From: Streptomyces sp. A1277
GTDB lineage: Bacteria > Actinomycetota > Actinomycetes > Streptomycetales > Streptomycetaceae
DNA length: 64,000 nucleotides
NCBI RefSeq assembly: GCF_004795015.1
Contig: NZ_SSBI01000011.1
Span: 1 to 64,000, forward strand
Direction: 5' to 3'
This document shows positions 23,237-31,895 of the stretch, in pieces. The translations under genes and the position numbers were made by a program. Below the pieces are notes generated by a model. The model saw only the letters and a program-made list of their open reading frames with translations. It searched no databases and was not told the origin of the DNA. Each line of letters opens with the position of its first letter. The stretch's first letter is position 1.

Positions 23237-24694
23237 TCAGTCTTCCAGGGCGGCTTCCATCACGGAACGGGCGATCGGGGCCGCGCTGCCGCCGCCGCTG
23301 ATGTCGGCCCGGTCGGCCTCGGCGTCCTCGACGACCACGGCGACCGCCACCGCCGGGCGGGCCGCGCCGTCCGCCTGCGCCCAGGAGATGAACCAGGCGT
23401 AGGGCAGGTCCGAGTTGTCGACGCCGTGCTGGGCCGTGCCGGTCTTGCCGCCGACCGTCGCCCCGCCGATCGCCGCGTTCGTGCCGGTGCCGTCCCGCAC
23501 CACGTCGACCATCATCTGCCGCAGCCGCATCGCCGTCATCGCGTTCATCGCCCGGTGGTAGGACCGGGCACCGGTGGTGTGGACCGTCGCGCCGCTGTGC
23601 TTCGTCGTCCGCTCCACCAGGTGCGGGTACATCAGCTCGCCGCCGTTGGCGACGGCCGCCGCCACCATCGCCATCTGGAGCGGGGTGGCCGTCGTGTCGA
23701 ACTGGCCGATCGAGGACTGGGCCAGCTGGTCGTCGCTCATCTCCGTGTCGAAGTTGCTCTTCGCCACCCCCGACGGGATCTCCAGGCCCGTGTCGTTGAA
23801 CCCGAAGCGCTCGGCAGCGGCCACCATGCCGTCGAGCCCCACCTCCACCCCCAGGTGCGCCATCACGGTGTTGCAGGAGACCCGGATCGCGTCGGCCAGC
23901 GACGCCTTCTCGCAGCCGCGCGACTCGTCGGGCAGGACGGTGGAGGTGCCCGGCAGCACGTACGGGGACGGGGTGTCGGTCGCCGCGTCCGGATCGGTGA
24001 CGACCTCCGCGTCCAGGGCGGCGGCCGCCGTCACGATCTTGAACGCGGAGCCGGGCGGATAGGTCTGCCGGATCGCCCGGTTGAGCATCGGCCGGCTGTT
24101 CGCCGCGTTCAGCTCCCGCCAGGCGTCGGTGACCGACGAGCCGGTGCCGGACAGCCGCCCGGGGTCGTACGAGGGGGTCGAGACCAGCGCGAGAATGCGG
24201 CCCGACGACGGCTCGATGGCCGCGACCGCGCCCCGCCGGTTGCCGAGCCCCCGGTAGGCGGCGCGCTGCACCGCGTCCTTGACGGTGGTGGCGACGTCGC
24301 CGCCCGGCTGCCGGTCCCGGCTGACCTCGTTCCACAGGGGGAGCGGGGCGAGCAGCGGGTCGGTGCCGGAGAGGACCGCGTCCTCGGCGTTCTCGATGAG
24401 GGTGGTGCCGTACGTCTGCGAGGCGTACCCCGTCACCGGCGCGTACAGCGGGCCGTAGCGGTAGGTGCGTTCGTGGGCGAGCTGTTCGCCGGTGTCCTTC
24501 GAGCCGGTGACGGGCCGGCCGTCGACCAGGATGTCGCCGCGCGGCTGGTCGTAACGGGCGATGGTGTTGCGGCGGTTGGCCGGGTTGCCGTCCAGTTCGT
24601 CGGCCTCGAAGACCTGGACGCGGGCGGCGTTCACCAGCAGAGCCACGAGCAGCAGCAGGCAGAAGGCGGCGGCGTGCCGGATGTGGCGGATCAC
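23237..24694 (-). CDS. class B penicillin-binding protein (transpeptidase, PbpA/FtsI type)
   Basis: A 485-residue cell-wall transpeptidase. A membrane anchor sits at about residues 7-25 and the dimerisation/pedestal domain at about 50-150. The transpeptidase domain has SxxK as PPGSAFK (active-site Ser), SxN as SCN and KTG as GGKTGTAQ. It crosslinks peptidoglycan stems and is a beta-lactam target. It overlaps the upstream rodA-like gene by four bases; a SEDS glycosyltransferase plus class B PBP pair is the standard polymerising unit. Streptomyces encodes several such pairs. This one lacks the fha/pstP/pknA neighbours of the main pbpA-rodA locus, so it is probably a secondary pair. Confidence 0.95.
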   Translation of the reverse strand: MIRHIRHAAAFCLLLLVALLVNAARVQVFEADELDGNPANRRNTIARYDQPRGDILVDGRPVTGSKDTGEQLAHERTYRYGPLYAPVTGYASQTYGTTLIENAEDAVLSGTDPLLAPLPLWNEVSRDRQPGGDVATTVKDAVQRAAYRGLGNRRGAVAAIEPSSGRILALVSTPSYDPGRLSGTGSSVTDAWRELNAANSRPMLNRAIRQTYPPGSAFKIVTAAAALDAEVVTDPDAATDTPSPYVLPGTSTVLPDESRGCEKASLADAIRVSCNTVMAHLGVEVGLDGMVAAAERFGFNDTGLEIPSGVAKSNFDTEMSDDQLAQSSIGQFDTTATPLQMAMVAAAVANGGELMYPHLVERTTKHSGATVHTTGARSYHRAMNAMTAMRLRQMMVDVVRDGTGTNAAIGGATVGGKTGTAQHGVDNSDLPYAWFISWAQADGAARPAVAVAVVVEDAEADRADISGGGSAAPIARSVMEAALED

Positions 24695-26115
24695 CGCTCG
24701 CCCTCCGGGAACGACGGGAACGACGGGGACGACGAGGACGACGGGGACGACGGGACCGACGCCACGACCCCGGTCTCCACCTCGTCGGGCGGGGGCCGGC
24801 GGGCGAGATCGCTGACCCGGATCAGCAGCGCCACGATGATCCAGTTGGTGACCACGGACGAACCGCCCTGCGCCAGGAACGGCATCGCCATCCCGGTCAG
24901 CGGGATCAGCCCCATCACCCCGCCCGCGATCACGAAGACCTGGAGCGCCAGGATCGAGGCGAGCCCGATCGACAGCAGCCGCCCGAACGCGTCGCGCAGC
25001 GCGAGCCCGGCCCGGTAGCCGCGCGCCACCAGCAGCGCGTACAGCAGGAAGACGGCGGTCAGCCCGGCGAGCCCCAGCTCCTCGCCGGCCGTGGCCAGGA
25101 TGAAGTCGGACTTGGCGGCGAAACCGATGAGGACCGAGTGGCCGAGCCCGAGGCCGGTGCCGAGCATCCCGCCGGCGGCGAAGGCGAACAGCGACTGGGC
25201 GAGCTGGCCCGGCCCCCGGCCGGCGTCGATCGAGGCGAACGGGTCGAGCCAGTCCTGCACCCGGCTGTGCACATGCGGTTCGAAGGAGCCCACGACGAAC
25301 GCGCCGACCGCCGCGAGCAGCAGCCCGACCGCGATCCAGCCGGTCCGCCCGGTCGCCACGTACAGCAGGATCACGAACAGCCCGAAGAACAGCAGCGAGG
25401 TGCCGAGGTCGCGTTCCAGGACCAGGACACCGACGCTGAGCAGCCAGATCGCCACGATCGGGCCGAGCACCCGCCCGGTGGGCAGCTGGAGCTTCCAGAT
25501 CCTGCGGCCGGTGTACGCGAGGGCGTTGTGGTTCGCCGCGAGGTAGGCGGCGAAGAACACCGCGAGCAGGATCTTGGCGAACTCGCCGGGCTGGAAGGAG
25601 AAGCCGCCGATCCTGATCCAGATCTTCGCCCCGTTCACCGCGGGGAAGAAGATCGGCACGATCATCAGGACGAGGGCGGCGGCGACCGAGAGGTACGCGT
25701 AGCGCTGGAGCACCCGGTGGTCGCGCAGGAACACCACCACCGCGATGAAGAACGCGACGCCGAGCGTGGACCAGATCAGCTGGGTCGTCGCCGCCCGGTC
25801 GCCCGGCGTCTCCAGGTCCAGCCGGTAGATCAGCACCAGGCCCAGGCCATTGAGCAGGACCGCGATGGGCAGCAGCAGCGGATCGGCGTACGGGGCGCGG
25901 AAGCGGACCGCGAGATGGGCCAGCAGCGCGAGCAGCCCGAGGCCGCCGCCGTAACCGGCGACATCGGGCGGGACCGCGTCGTCGTGGGCCAGCCCGACCG
26001 CGGCGTAGCCGTAGACGGAGATGAGGACGGCCCCGATCAGGAGCGAGAGTTCCACGCCGCGCCGCTTGGGCAGGCGCAGCACGGGCGGGGGTGCGTCCGC
26101 CGTCGATGCGGTCAT
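24691..26115 (-). CDS. SEDS-family peptidoglycan glycosyltransferase (RodA/FtsW type)
   Basis: A 474-residue integral membrane protein with about ten to twelve hydrophobic helices. Family marks are GRTGW and RDLGTSLL in the central loop region (the Asp of ERDLGTS is the expected catalytic acidic residue) and the C-terminal LPFLAQGGSS-like segment (MAMPFLAQGGSSVVTNW). It polymerises glycan strands from lipid II. The ATG at 26115 is used; the ribosome-binding site (GCGGGGC) is mediocre. The cytoplasmic C-terminus is a Ser/Pro-rich tail. It is coupled to the transpeptidase gene through a 4-base overlap. Confidence 0.95.
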   Translation of the reverse strand: MTASTADAPPPVLRLPKRRGVELSLLIGAVLISVYGYAAVGLAHDDAVPPDVAGYGGGLGLLALLAHLAVRFRAPYADPLLLPIAVLLNGLGLVLIYRLDLETPGDRAATTQLIWSTLGVAFFIAVVVFLRDHRVLQRYAYLSVAAALVLMIVPIFFPAVNGAKIWIRIGGFSFQPGEFAKILLAVFFAAYLAANHNALAYTGRRIWKLQLPTGRVLGPIVAIWLLSVGVLVLERDLGTSLLFFGLFVILLYVATGRTGWIAVGLLLAAVGAFVVGSFEPHVHSRVQDWLDPFASIDAGRGPGQLAQSLFAFAAGGMLGTGLGLGHSVLIGFAAKSDFILATAGEELGLAGLTAVFLLYALLVARGYRAGLALRDAFGRLLSIGLASILALQVFVIAGGVMGLIPLTGMAMPFLAQGGSSVVTNWIIVALLIRVSDLARRPPPDEVETGVVASVPSSPSSSSSPSFPSFPEGER

Positions 26116-26180
26116 GCCCCGCAACGTAGCAAGAGGTGGGGGTTATTTCCCTTATGTCATAGTGCGGTTCGCGTGGGTGC

Positions 26181-27500
26181 CTACCGCCCGTCCGGCGGTT
26201 CCTCCGCGTCGAGGCGTACGTAGTGCGGCAGCGTCAGCCGGGCCACCGCCCCGCCGTCCGGCGCGTTCCCGAAGGAGAGCGCGGCGCCCATCACCTCGGC
26301 CTGCCCGGCGGCGATGGTCAGCCCGAGGCCGTGCCCCTTGCCGCCGGCCTCGGTGCGGAAGCGCTGCGGGCCGCCCGCGGTCAGGTACTCCGGGAAGCCG
26401 TCACCGTGGTCGCGCACGGTCACCACCGGCCCGTCGACCGTCAGCACCACCGGCGGCCTGCCGTGCCGGTGCGCGTTGCCGACCAGGTTGCCCAGCACCC
26501 GTTCCAGGCGCCGCCTGTCCGTCTCGACGCGCACGGGCTCCCCGGTGACCACGACCTCGGTCTCGGTGCCCGATGCGCGCACCACGCCCGCGGCGAGCGG
26601 TGCCAGTTCGTGCACATCGAGATCGACGTGCTCGGTACGGGCGTCGAGGCGCGAGATCTCCAACAGGTCCTCGGTCAGGGCGCGCAGGGCCCGCGCCCGG
26701 TCCTGCACCAGCTCGGACGGCCGGCCCGGCGGCAGCAGTTCGGCGGCGGCCGACAGACCGGTCAGCGGGGTGCGCAGCTCGTGCGCCACATCGGCGGTGA
26801 AGCGCTGCTCGGCCTGGAGCTTGCGCTGGAGCGCGGACGCCATCGTGTCGAGCGCCCCGGCGACGACGGCGACCTCGTCCTGCCGGCGCGCCGGGTCCGC
26901 CGTACGCGGATCGTTGACGCGGGCGTCCAGATCGCCCGCGCCGATCCGCCGGGCCACCCGCGCCGTCTGGTGCAGCCGCCGGGTGACCCGGGTGACGGCG
27001 AACGCGCCGACCAGCAGCGTGGCCCCGATCGCCAGCAGCGAGGAGCCGGTGATCGCCCCGTCCAGGCCGTTGATCGTGCGGGCGCTCTGGCTGTAGTCGG
27101 TCCAGGCCGCGAGCGCCCGCCCGCCGTCCGCCGGGGCGGCGGCCCACATCGCCGGGCGCCCGAGGTGTCCGGCGACCATGGTGCCCCGCCGCCCGCTCGC
27201 CGCCAGGGCCCGCAGCGGCGCGGGCAGGCCCGGCGGGTCCACCCCGGAACGCGGCGGCAGCGCCTCGCCCGCCTGGTAGGCGCGGGAGACCTCGGTGAGC
27301 CGGGACAGCGCCTTCTCGCGGGCGTGGCCGACCGTCTGACGGGTGACCGCGGTGTGGACCAGCACGCCGAGGAGTGCGGCGAGCAGGCAGCACATCACGG
27401 TGATGAAGACCGCCGACTTCCAGGTGAGCGTCGCGGTCCAGGCGGGCAGCCGCAGCCGGCGCCTGCGCCCGCTCCTCGGCGCCCCCACCCGGCGGCTCAC
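26181..27500 (-). CDS. orphan sensor histidine kinase
   Basis: A 439-residue membrane kinase. TM1 is at about residues 28-50, with an extracytoplasmic sensor of about 110 residues. TM2 is at about 150-172, followed by HAMP, then the HisKA H-box FTADVAHELRTPLTG with the phospho-accepting His. The ATPase domain has NLVGNAHRHG (N-box), RDHGDGF and GHGLGLTI. All catalytic boxes are intact. Its GTG start overlaps the stop of the upstream lipoprotein gene (27497-27500), so the two are coupled. No response-regulator gene lies adjacent, so the partner must be encoded elsewhere. The lipoprotein may modulate sensing. Confidence 0.92.
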   Translation of the reverse strand: MSRRVGAPRSGRRRRLRLPAWTATLTWKSAVFITVMCCLLAALLGVLVHTAVTRQTVGHAREKALSRLTEVSRAYQAGEALPPRSGVDPPGLPAPLRALAASGRRGTMVAGHLGRPAMWAAAPADGGRALAAWTDYSQSARTINGLDGAITGSSLLAIGATLLVGAFAVTRVTRRLHQTARVARRIGAGDLDARVNDPRTADPARRQDEVAVVAGALDTMASALQRKLQAEQRFTADVAHELRTPLTGLSAAAELLPPGRPSELVQDRARALRALTEDLLEISRLDARTEHVDLDVHELAPLAAGVVRASGTETEVVVTGEPVRVETDRRRLERVLGNLVGNAHRHGRPPVVLTVDGPVVTVRDHGDGFPEYLTAGGPQRFRTEAGGKGHGLGLTIAAGQAEVMGAALSFGNAPDGGAVARLTLPHYVRLDAEEPPDGR

Positions 27501-28228
27501 CGGCGCTCCGCCGGGACGGATGCCGTGGGCCGGGGCGTGCGCGGGGCGGAGGGGCGCGGGCTCGGCGGGTGCCGCCGGTCCTGTCCGGTGCGCAGGATCT
27601 CGTCCTGGGTGGGCAGCATCGCGCGCTGCCGGTCGTCCCAGGACCACGCCGTGCGGTACTCGTAGCCCGTGATCGCCGACGGCGCCCGCATGATCAGGTC
27701 CCGGCCGGCCAGCTCCACGCTGATCACCGCGTCCGACGTGGCCATGATGCGGGTCAGCGCGCCCGCGTCCGGCATGTAGACGCGGACCGAGAGCTGACGG
27801 CCGGCCAGCCGGACGGCGAGGACCATCTCGTCCTTCCCGTCGCCGGTGAGGTCCCGGAAGTACGGCTGCAGCACCGGGCAGGAACGGGGCGCGCTGCGGC
27901 AGGCGTTGACCTGTTCCACCGTCCGGTCCGGCAGCTCGCCGACCCCGGTGGACCGGTCGGGCAGCGCCTTCAGCCCCGCCTGCACCACCGCCACCGGGTC
28001 CAGCCGGTGCACATCGCCGCCCGGGACCCGGATGCCGGGGATGCGCGCGGTCTCGCCCTCGCCGTAGTCGTACGGGGCGGCGGACGCCGGGGGCAGCGTC
28101 GGCCACAGGCGCACCGGACCGATCGCGGCCGGGGTCCGGCCGGCACTCCGCAGTTCCCCGCCGGTGCCGCAGCCGGCCAGCAGGGCACCGGCGACGGCCA
28201 CGAGGGCCGGCAGCAGCCGCGGACGCAT
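27497..28228 (-). CDS. lipoprotein coupled to the orphan histidine kinase
   Basis: A 243-residue precursor with a short signal and lipobox ALLAGC (Cys about residue 20). The mature protein includes a segment reading YFRDLTGDGKDEMVLAVRL, similar to the repeat motif of FG-GAP/VCBS-like proteins (DxTGDGKDE, possible Ca2+ binding), and a Pro/Arg-rich C-terminal tail. It is translated just upstream of the kinase (GTGA overlap). An extracytoplasmic accessory sensor for that kinase is a reasonable inference. Confidence 0.8.
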   Translation of the reverse strand: MRPRLLPALVAVAGALLAGCGTGGELRSAGRTPAAIGPVRLWPTLPPASAAPYDYGEGETARIPGIRVPGGDVHRLDPVAVVQAGLKALPDRSTGVGELPDRTVEQVNACRSAPRSCPVLQPYFRDLTGDGKDEMVLAVRLAGRQLSVRVYMPDAGALTRIMATSDAVISVELAGRDLIMRAPSAITGYEYRTAWSWDDRQRAMLPTQDEILRTGQDRRHPPSPRPSAPRTPRPTASVPAERR

Positions 28229-28351
28229 GACTTCCTCCGTTCCCGGGATTCCGAGGGGCGGACGGGCCGACGCCGCGCCGGCGCGCGGCCCCGTCCCCCT
28301 CGACCTTATTCGGAAGGAAGTCTCTTATGCGTATTTAGTGCTGATGTGCAG

Positions 28352-28678
28352 TCAGTGCTGGTACGGGTTCTGCCCCTGGCCCGGCGCGCCCGGTGCGTAG
28401 CCCGGCTGCTGCGGCTGGCCGTACGGGTTGCCGCCCTGCGACGCCAGGTGCTGGGCCAGCAGCTGGTCGGCCTGCTCCTTGGGTATCTGCTGCTCGCCAC
28501 CGCAGAACGTGCACTGCGTGGCGAACTTGGTCGAGAAGGGGAACAGCGGCACGAAGAACAGCGTGAACTTCGTGACCCGCTTGCGCAGCGTGTGCGCGGC
28601 CGGATTCCCGCACCAGCCGCAGACCAGCGTCAGGACCGCCAGCTGGTACAGATAACCTCGCGTGCCGAAAATGATCAT
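28352..28678 (-). CDS. zinc-ribbon domain protein
   Basis: A 108-residue protein. Two CxxC-type pairs (CGWCGN and CTFCGG), about 35 residues apart, form a zinc ribbon. Between them is a hydrophobic, basic stretch (RKRVTKFTLFFVPLFPFSTKF) that may touch the membrane. A Gln/Pro/Gly/Tyr-rich tail of about 35 residues follows. The ATG at 28678 overlaps the stop of the HEAT-repeat gene (ATGA), and GAAGGAA precedes it. Function not established; possibly an adaptor. Confidence 0.8.
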   Translation of the reverse strand: MIIFGTRGYLYQLAVLTLVCGWCGNPAAHTLRKRVTKFTLFFVPLFPFSTKFATQCTFCGGEQQIPKEQADQLLAQHLASQGGNPYGQPQQPGYAPGAPGQGQNPYQH

Positions 28679-30789
28679 GTGGGTTCCTTCCCCGTCTTCC
28701 CCAGGAGCGCCCGGCGGCAGAGCGCCAGCAGCTTTTCGTCCGTGTACGTGTCGTGGCTGCCGTAGACGCCGTCCGTCGCGTTGTGACGGCGTACGGAGGT
28801 GAGCTCGGCCAGCAGCACGTGTGCCGCGTCCGACCCTGCACCAGCGGGCCCCATCCGCGCCAGGCATTCCGCCACCCGGACCCGGACGTGACGGTTCTGC
28901 TCCCAGGCCGCCAGCAGCACCGGAACGGACTCGGCGGCCCGCCCGGAGACCTCCCACAGGGCGATCGCCGCGTCCACCCGCAGCCACAGCTCCTCGTGGC
29001 ACAGCAGGGCCCGCAGCCGGGGGGCGGTCACCGCCGCCCGCTCACCCAGCCGGCCCAGCGCGCCCGCCGCCGCGCGCGCCGCGTACACGTCGGGTGTCTC
29101 AAGTCCCTCGATCAGTGCCGGAACCACCGCGCCGGCATCCCCCTCCACCGCCCACAGGGCCTCGGCCGCCTCGGTCGCCTCCGCCGTCCCGGGGTGCCGC
29201 ATCAGCGCCCGCAGCTCCGGCACGGCGCAGCGCGCGGCCGGCCCGAAGGAGGCGAGCGCCCGCAGCGCCGCCGTACGCAGCCACTCGCCCCGGAACTCCG
29301 GGGTGCCGCGCAGCACCCGCAGCACCTCCGGCGCGGCCTCGCCCGCCCGCAGCGCGGTCAGTCCGGTCAACAGCGGGCCCGCCCGGTCGTAGGCGTGCTC
29401 GTCGAGCACCGCCTCGCCCAGCCGGCGCCGCAGCTCACCGGCCAGCGGCCGGGCCGCCTCGCCCAGGTGGCCGATGCAGGGCCCGACGTCGTACGGCACC
29501 AGCGGGCAGTCGAGGGCCGCGGCCAGGGCGGGCAGCGCGCGGGCGTCGCCCAGCCGGGCCAGGGCCTTCACCGCGCTGCCGAGCGTCGGCCGCCCGCTCG
29601 CCCACTCCCGCACCCACGCCCCGGGGTCCGCCGCGACCCGCGCCGCCAGCGCGTCCGCCGCGGGGGCGGCCAGACCGAACAAGCCCTCCAGCAGGTGCGA
29701 GGCGGCCTCGGCGAGTTTCGGCTCGGGCGAGGCGAGCTGCTCGCCCACCAGTCCCACCAGCTCCGCGTAGGAACCCCGCCAGCCGCCTATGAGCCCGTCG
29801 CTCATGCGCACGGCGTCGATGCGCTGCCAGGGGTCGGGGCTGCGCAGCTGGTCGGTCAGCAGCGCGGTGCGTTCGGCCACCCGGTCGTCGAGCCCGACGT
29901 GCAGGGTGCGCAGCAGATCGGCCGTCCAGGGCGCGGCCCGCCCCGCGTTCTCCTCGGCGGACAGCGCACGCAGCTGGCCCAGCAGCGTCACCGGGGCGGC
30001 CTCGGGGGCGGCGGCCCCGGGCGGCTCGGCGCCTCGGGGCCGGGCCCCGACCGGGCCGGGGAGCGTGCGCAGCTGCCGCAGCAGCCCCGTCACCAGCGGC
30101 ACCACATCGCCCGGCAGCGAGTGCGGCGCGCAGCGTGCCAGCTGGGCCAGGGCCGCCAGCCGCAGCCCCGGCGGATTGGCCTCGGCGGCCAGCCGGCTCA
30201 GCCAGTCGGCGACCGGCCCGGTCAGCGGCCGGTGACGCAGCGCGAGCCGTCCCGCCGCCTCGACCAGTGCGAGCCGCACCTCCTCGTGCGCCTCCACGGC
30301 CAGCCGCTTCCGCAGCAGGGCCAGCACCCGGGCCGGGTCGTCGTGCAGGGTGGCCAGGGCGAGCGGGGCGGAGAGCCGTACGCACGGGTCCGCGTCGGCC
30401 ATCAGCGGGAAGAACACCCCGGCGCCGGCGGAGACGGCCGCCGCCGCCATCGCGTAGTTCGCCGCGCCCTCCGCCTCGTCCTCGTCGAGCTCCTCCTCGT
30501 CGTCCTCGTCGAGGTCGATGCCGCCGATGCTGGTGAGCAGCTCGACTATGTCGCCCCGGTCCGGGACCGCCGGATCGACCACCAGCTCGAAGAGGAAGGG
30601 GATGCAGGCGAGGGTGCACGCGTAGACGTCGCCCTGGTGGTGCACCGAGCCGTACATCCCGTCCAGGGCGTGTTCGCGCTCCGCCGGATCGGCGGACGCC
30701 AGGCCCCGCAGCAGCGCGGGCACGTCGTCCGCCGGCCCGTAGGCATGCTCCATCGAGGCCCAGTCGACCTCTTCGATCCCCGCGAACAC
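28675..30789 (-). CDS. large HEAT-repeat protein
   Basis: A 704-residue soluble protein built mostly of alpha-helical HEAT/PBS-type repeats, with recurring patterns such as LAALAQLARCAPHSLP, LRTAALRALASFGPAA and VRVAECLARMGPAG. An acidic run (DLDEDDEEELDEDEAEG) interrupts the N-terminal third. Such scaffolds usually mediate protein-protein binding; no enzymatic motif is visible. The GTG at 30789 is supported by GGGGAGG seven bases upstream. It is coupled to the zinc-ribbon gene and lies beside the NHEJ genes, but a link with DNA repair is not shown. Confidence 0.82.
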   Translation of the reverse strand: MFAGIEEVDWASMEHAYGPADDVPALLRGLASADPAEREHALDGMYGSVHHQGDVYACTLACIPFLFELVVDPAVPDRGDIVELLTSIGGIDLDEDDEEELDEDEAEGAANYAMAAAAVSAGAGVFFPLMADADPCVRLSAPLALATLHDDPARVLALLRKRLAVEAHEEVRLALVEAAGRLALRHRPLTGPVADWLSRLAAEANPPGLRLAALAQLARCAPHSLPGDVVPLVTGLLRQLRTLPGPVGARPRGAEPPGAAAPEAAPVTLLGQLRALSAEENAGRAAPWTADLLRTLHVGLDDRVAERTALLTDQLRSPDPWQRIDAVRMSDGLIGGWRGSYAELVGLVGEQLASPEPKLAEAASHLLEGLFGLAAPAADALAARVAADPGAWVREWASGRPTLGSAVKALARLGDARALPALAAALDCPLVPYDVGPCIGHLGEAARPLAGELRRRLGEAVLDEHAYDRAGPLLTGLTALRAGEAAPEVLRVLRGTPEFRGEWLRTAALRALASFGPAARCAVPELRALMRHPGTAEATEAAEALWAVEGDAGAVVPALIEGLETPDVYAARAAAGALGRLGERAAVTAPRLRALLCHEELWLRVDAAIALWEVSGRAAESVPVLLAAWEQNRHVRVRVAECLARMGPAGAGSDAAHVLLAELTSVRRHNATDGVYGSHDTYTDEKLLALCRRALLGKTGKEPT

Positions 30790-30937
30790 GCCATCGCCTC
30801 CCCACCGACGTCCACGAAAGCAGTGTCTGCGCAGAGTGTGCACCACGGCTGGGACAATCCGACCACCCCCCGCACCCATTTGCCCTTGGACATGACAAAA
30901 CTCGCGTGTGTGCGGTATGGGCGCGGGACCCGTACGG

Positions 30938-31834
30938 CTACGCGCTGTCCGGAACGGGCCGGCCCCGGCCGGGCTCGTGGAGCGGGGCGAGCAGATCGCC
31001 GTGGCGGACCAGTCGCCCGGCCATGTCGCCCGCCAGGAAGACCAGCTCGGCGGGGCTGCGGCACTGCTCGATCTCCGCCCAGGTGACCGGTGCCGAGACG
31101 GACGGCTCGGCCCGCGCGCGCAGGGTGTAGGCGGTGGCGGTGGTCTTCGCGGCGGCGTTCTGGCTGAAGTCCACGAACACCTTGCCCGGCCGCAGTGCCC
31201 GCCGCATCCGGTGCACCACCAGATCCGCGAGCTCCCGTTCCGCCCGGACGGCCAGCGACTTCGCGTACGCCGAGACCGCCGCCGAGTCCGTCGGGACGAT
31301 CGGCACCAGCAGGTGCAGGCCCTTGGAGCCCGAGGTCTTCCCGTACGCCTCCAAGCCGTCCTCGGCCAGCCGCTCGCGCAGCCACAGCGCGACCCGGCAG
31401 CACTCCACGACCGTGGCCGGCGCCCCCGGGTCCAGGTCGAACACCAGCCGGTCGGCCACTGCGGGCGTCTCGGTCCGCCACTGCGGGGTGTGGAACTCCA
31501 CCACCAGGTTCGCGGCCCACATCAGGGAGGCCAGATCCTGCACGACCACCTGCTCGGCCGGCTCGCTCGCGCGGTGCGGCACCGGGGTCGTGCGTACCCA
31601 GGACGGAGTACCGGGCGGCGGGTTCTTGGTGAAGAACAGCTGCCCGTCCGGCCCGTCCGGATAGCGCAGGAACGACACCGGCCGGTCCCGCAGGTGCGCG
31701 AGCAGCACCTCGGACGCCGTGGCCGCGTAGTAGTGCAGCACCTCGCCCTTGGTGGTGCCGGTGGCCGGATACAGCACCTTGTCCAGGTTGCTCAGCGACA
31801 GGCGTCGCCCCTCCACCTCCGTGATCGGCGTCAT
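30938..31834 (-). CDS. ligD-pol: LigD-type polymerase/primase (NHEJ)
   Basis: A 298-residue stand-alone polymerase domain of the bacterial NHEJ LigD family (archaeo-eukaryotic primase fold). The metal-binding FDLDPG motif (Asp-x-Asp) and SGSKGLHLLVP are diagnostic. It fills gaps and adds nucleotides at double-strand breaks together with Ku and a separate ligase. There is no ligase or nuclease domain here, as is usual where LigD is split across genes. The ATG at 31834 is chosen; the longer frame would cross the divergent ku promoter. Divergent from ku, with 61 bases between the starts. Confidence 0.95.
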   Translation of the reverse strand: MTPITEVEGRRLSLSNLDKVLYPATGTTKGEVLHYYAATASEVLLAHLRDRPVSFLRYPDGPDGQLFFTKNPPPGTPSWVRTTPVPHRASEPAEQVVVQDLASLMWAANLVVEFHTPQWRTETPAVADRLVFDLDPGAPATVVECCRVALWLRERLAEDGLEAYGKTSGSKGLHLLVPIVPTDSAAVSAYAKSLAVRAERELADLVVHRMRRALRPGKVFVDFSQNAAAKTTATAYTLRARAEPSVSAPVTWAEIEQCRSPAELVFLAGDMAGRLVRHGDLLAPLHEPGRGRPVPDSA

Positions 31835-31895
31835 ACGATAAGAATCACACGAAAATATGTTTTCTACGGACATTGCGGATGTAAGGGGTGAACCG
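31835..31895. promoter_or_regulatory. compact divergent ligD-pol / ku promoter with A/T-rich repeat
   Basis: Only 61 bases separate the two start codons. GAAAA-TATG-TTTTC at 31851-31864 is a perfect inverted repeat within an unusually A/T-rich stretch, suitable as a shared operator or overlapping -10 elements. AAGGGG at 31884-31889 is the ku ribosome-binding site. Confidence 0.5.
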
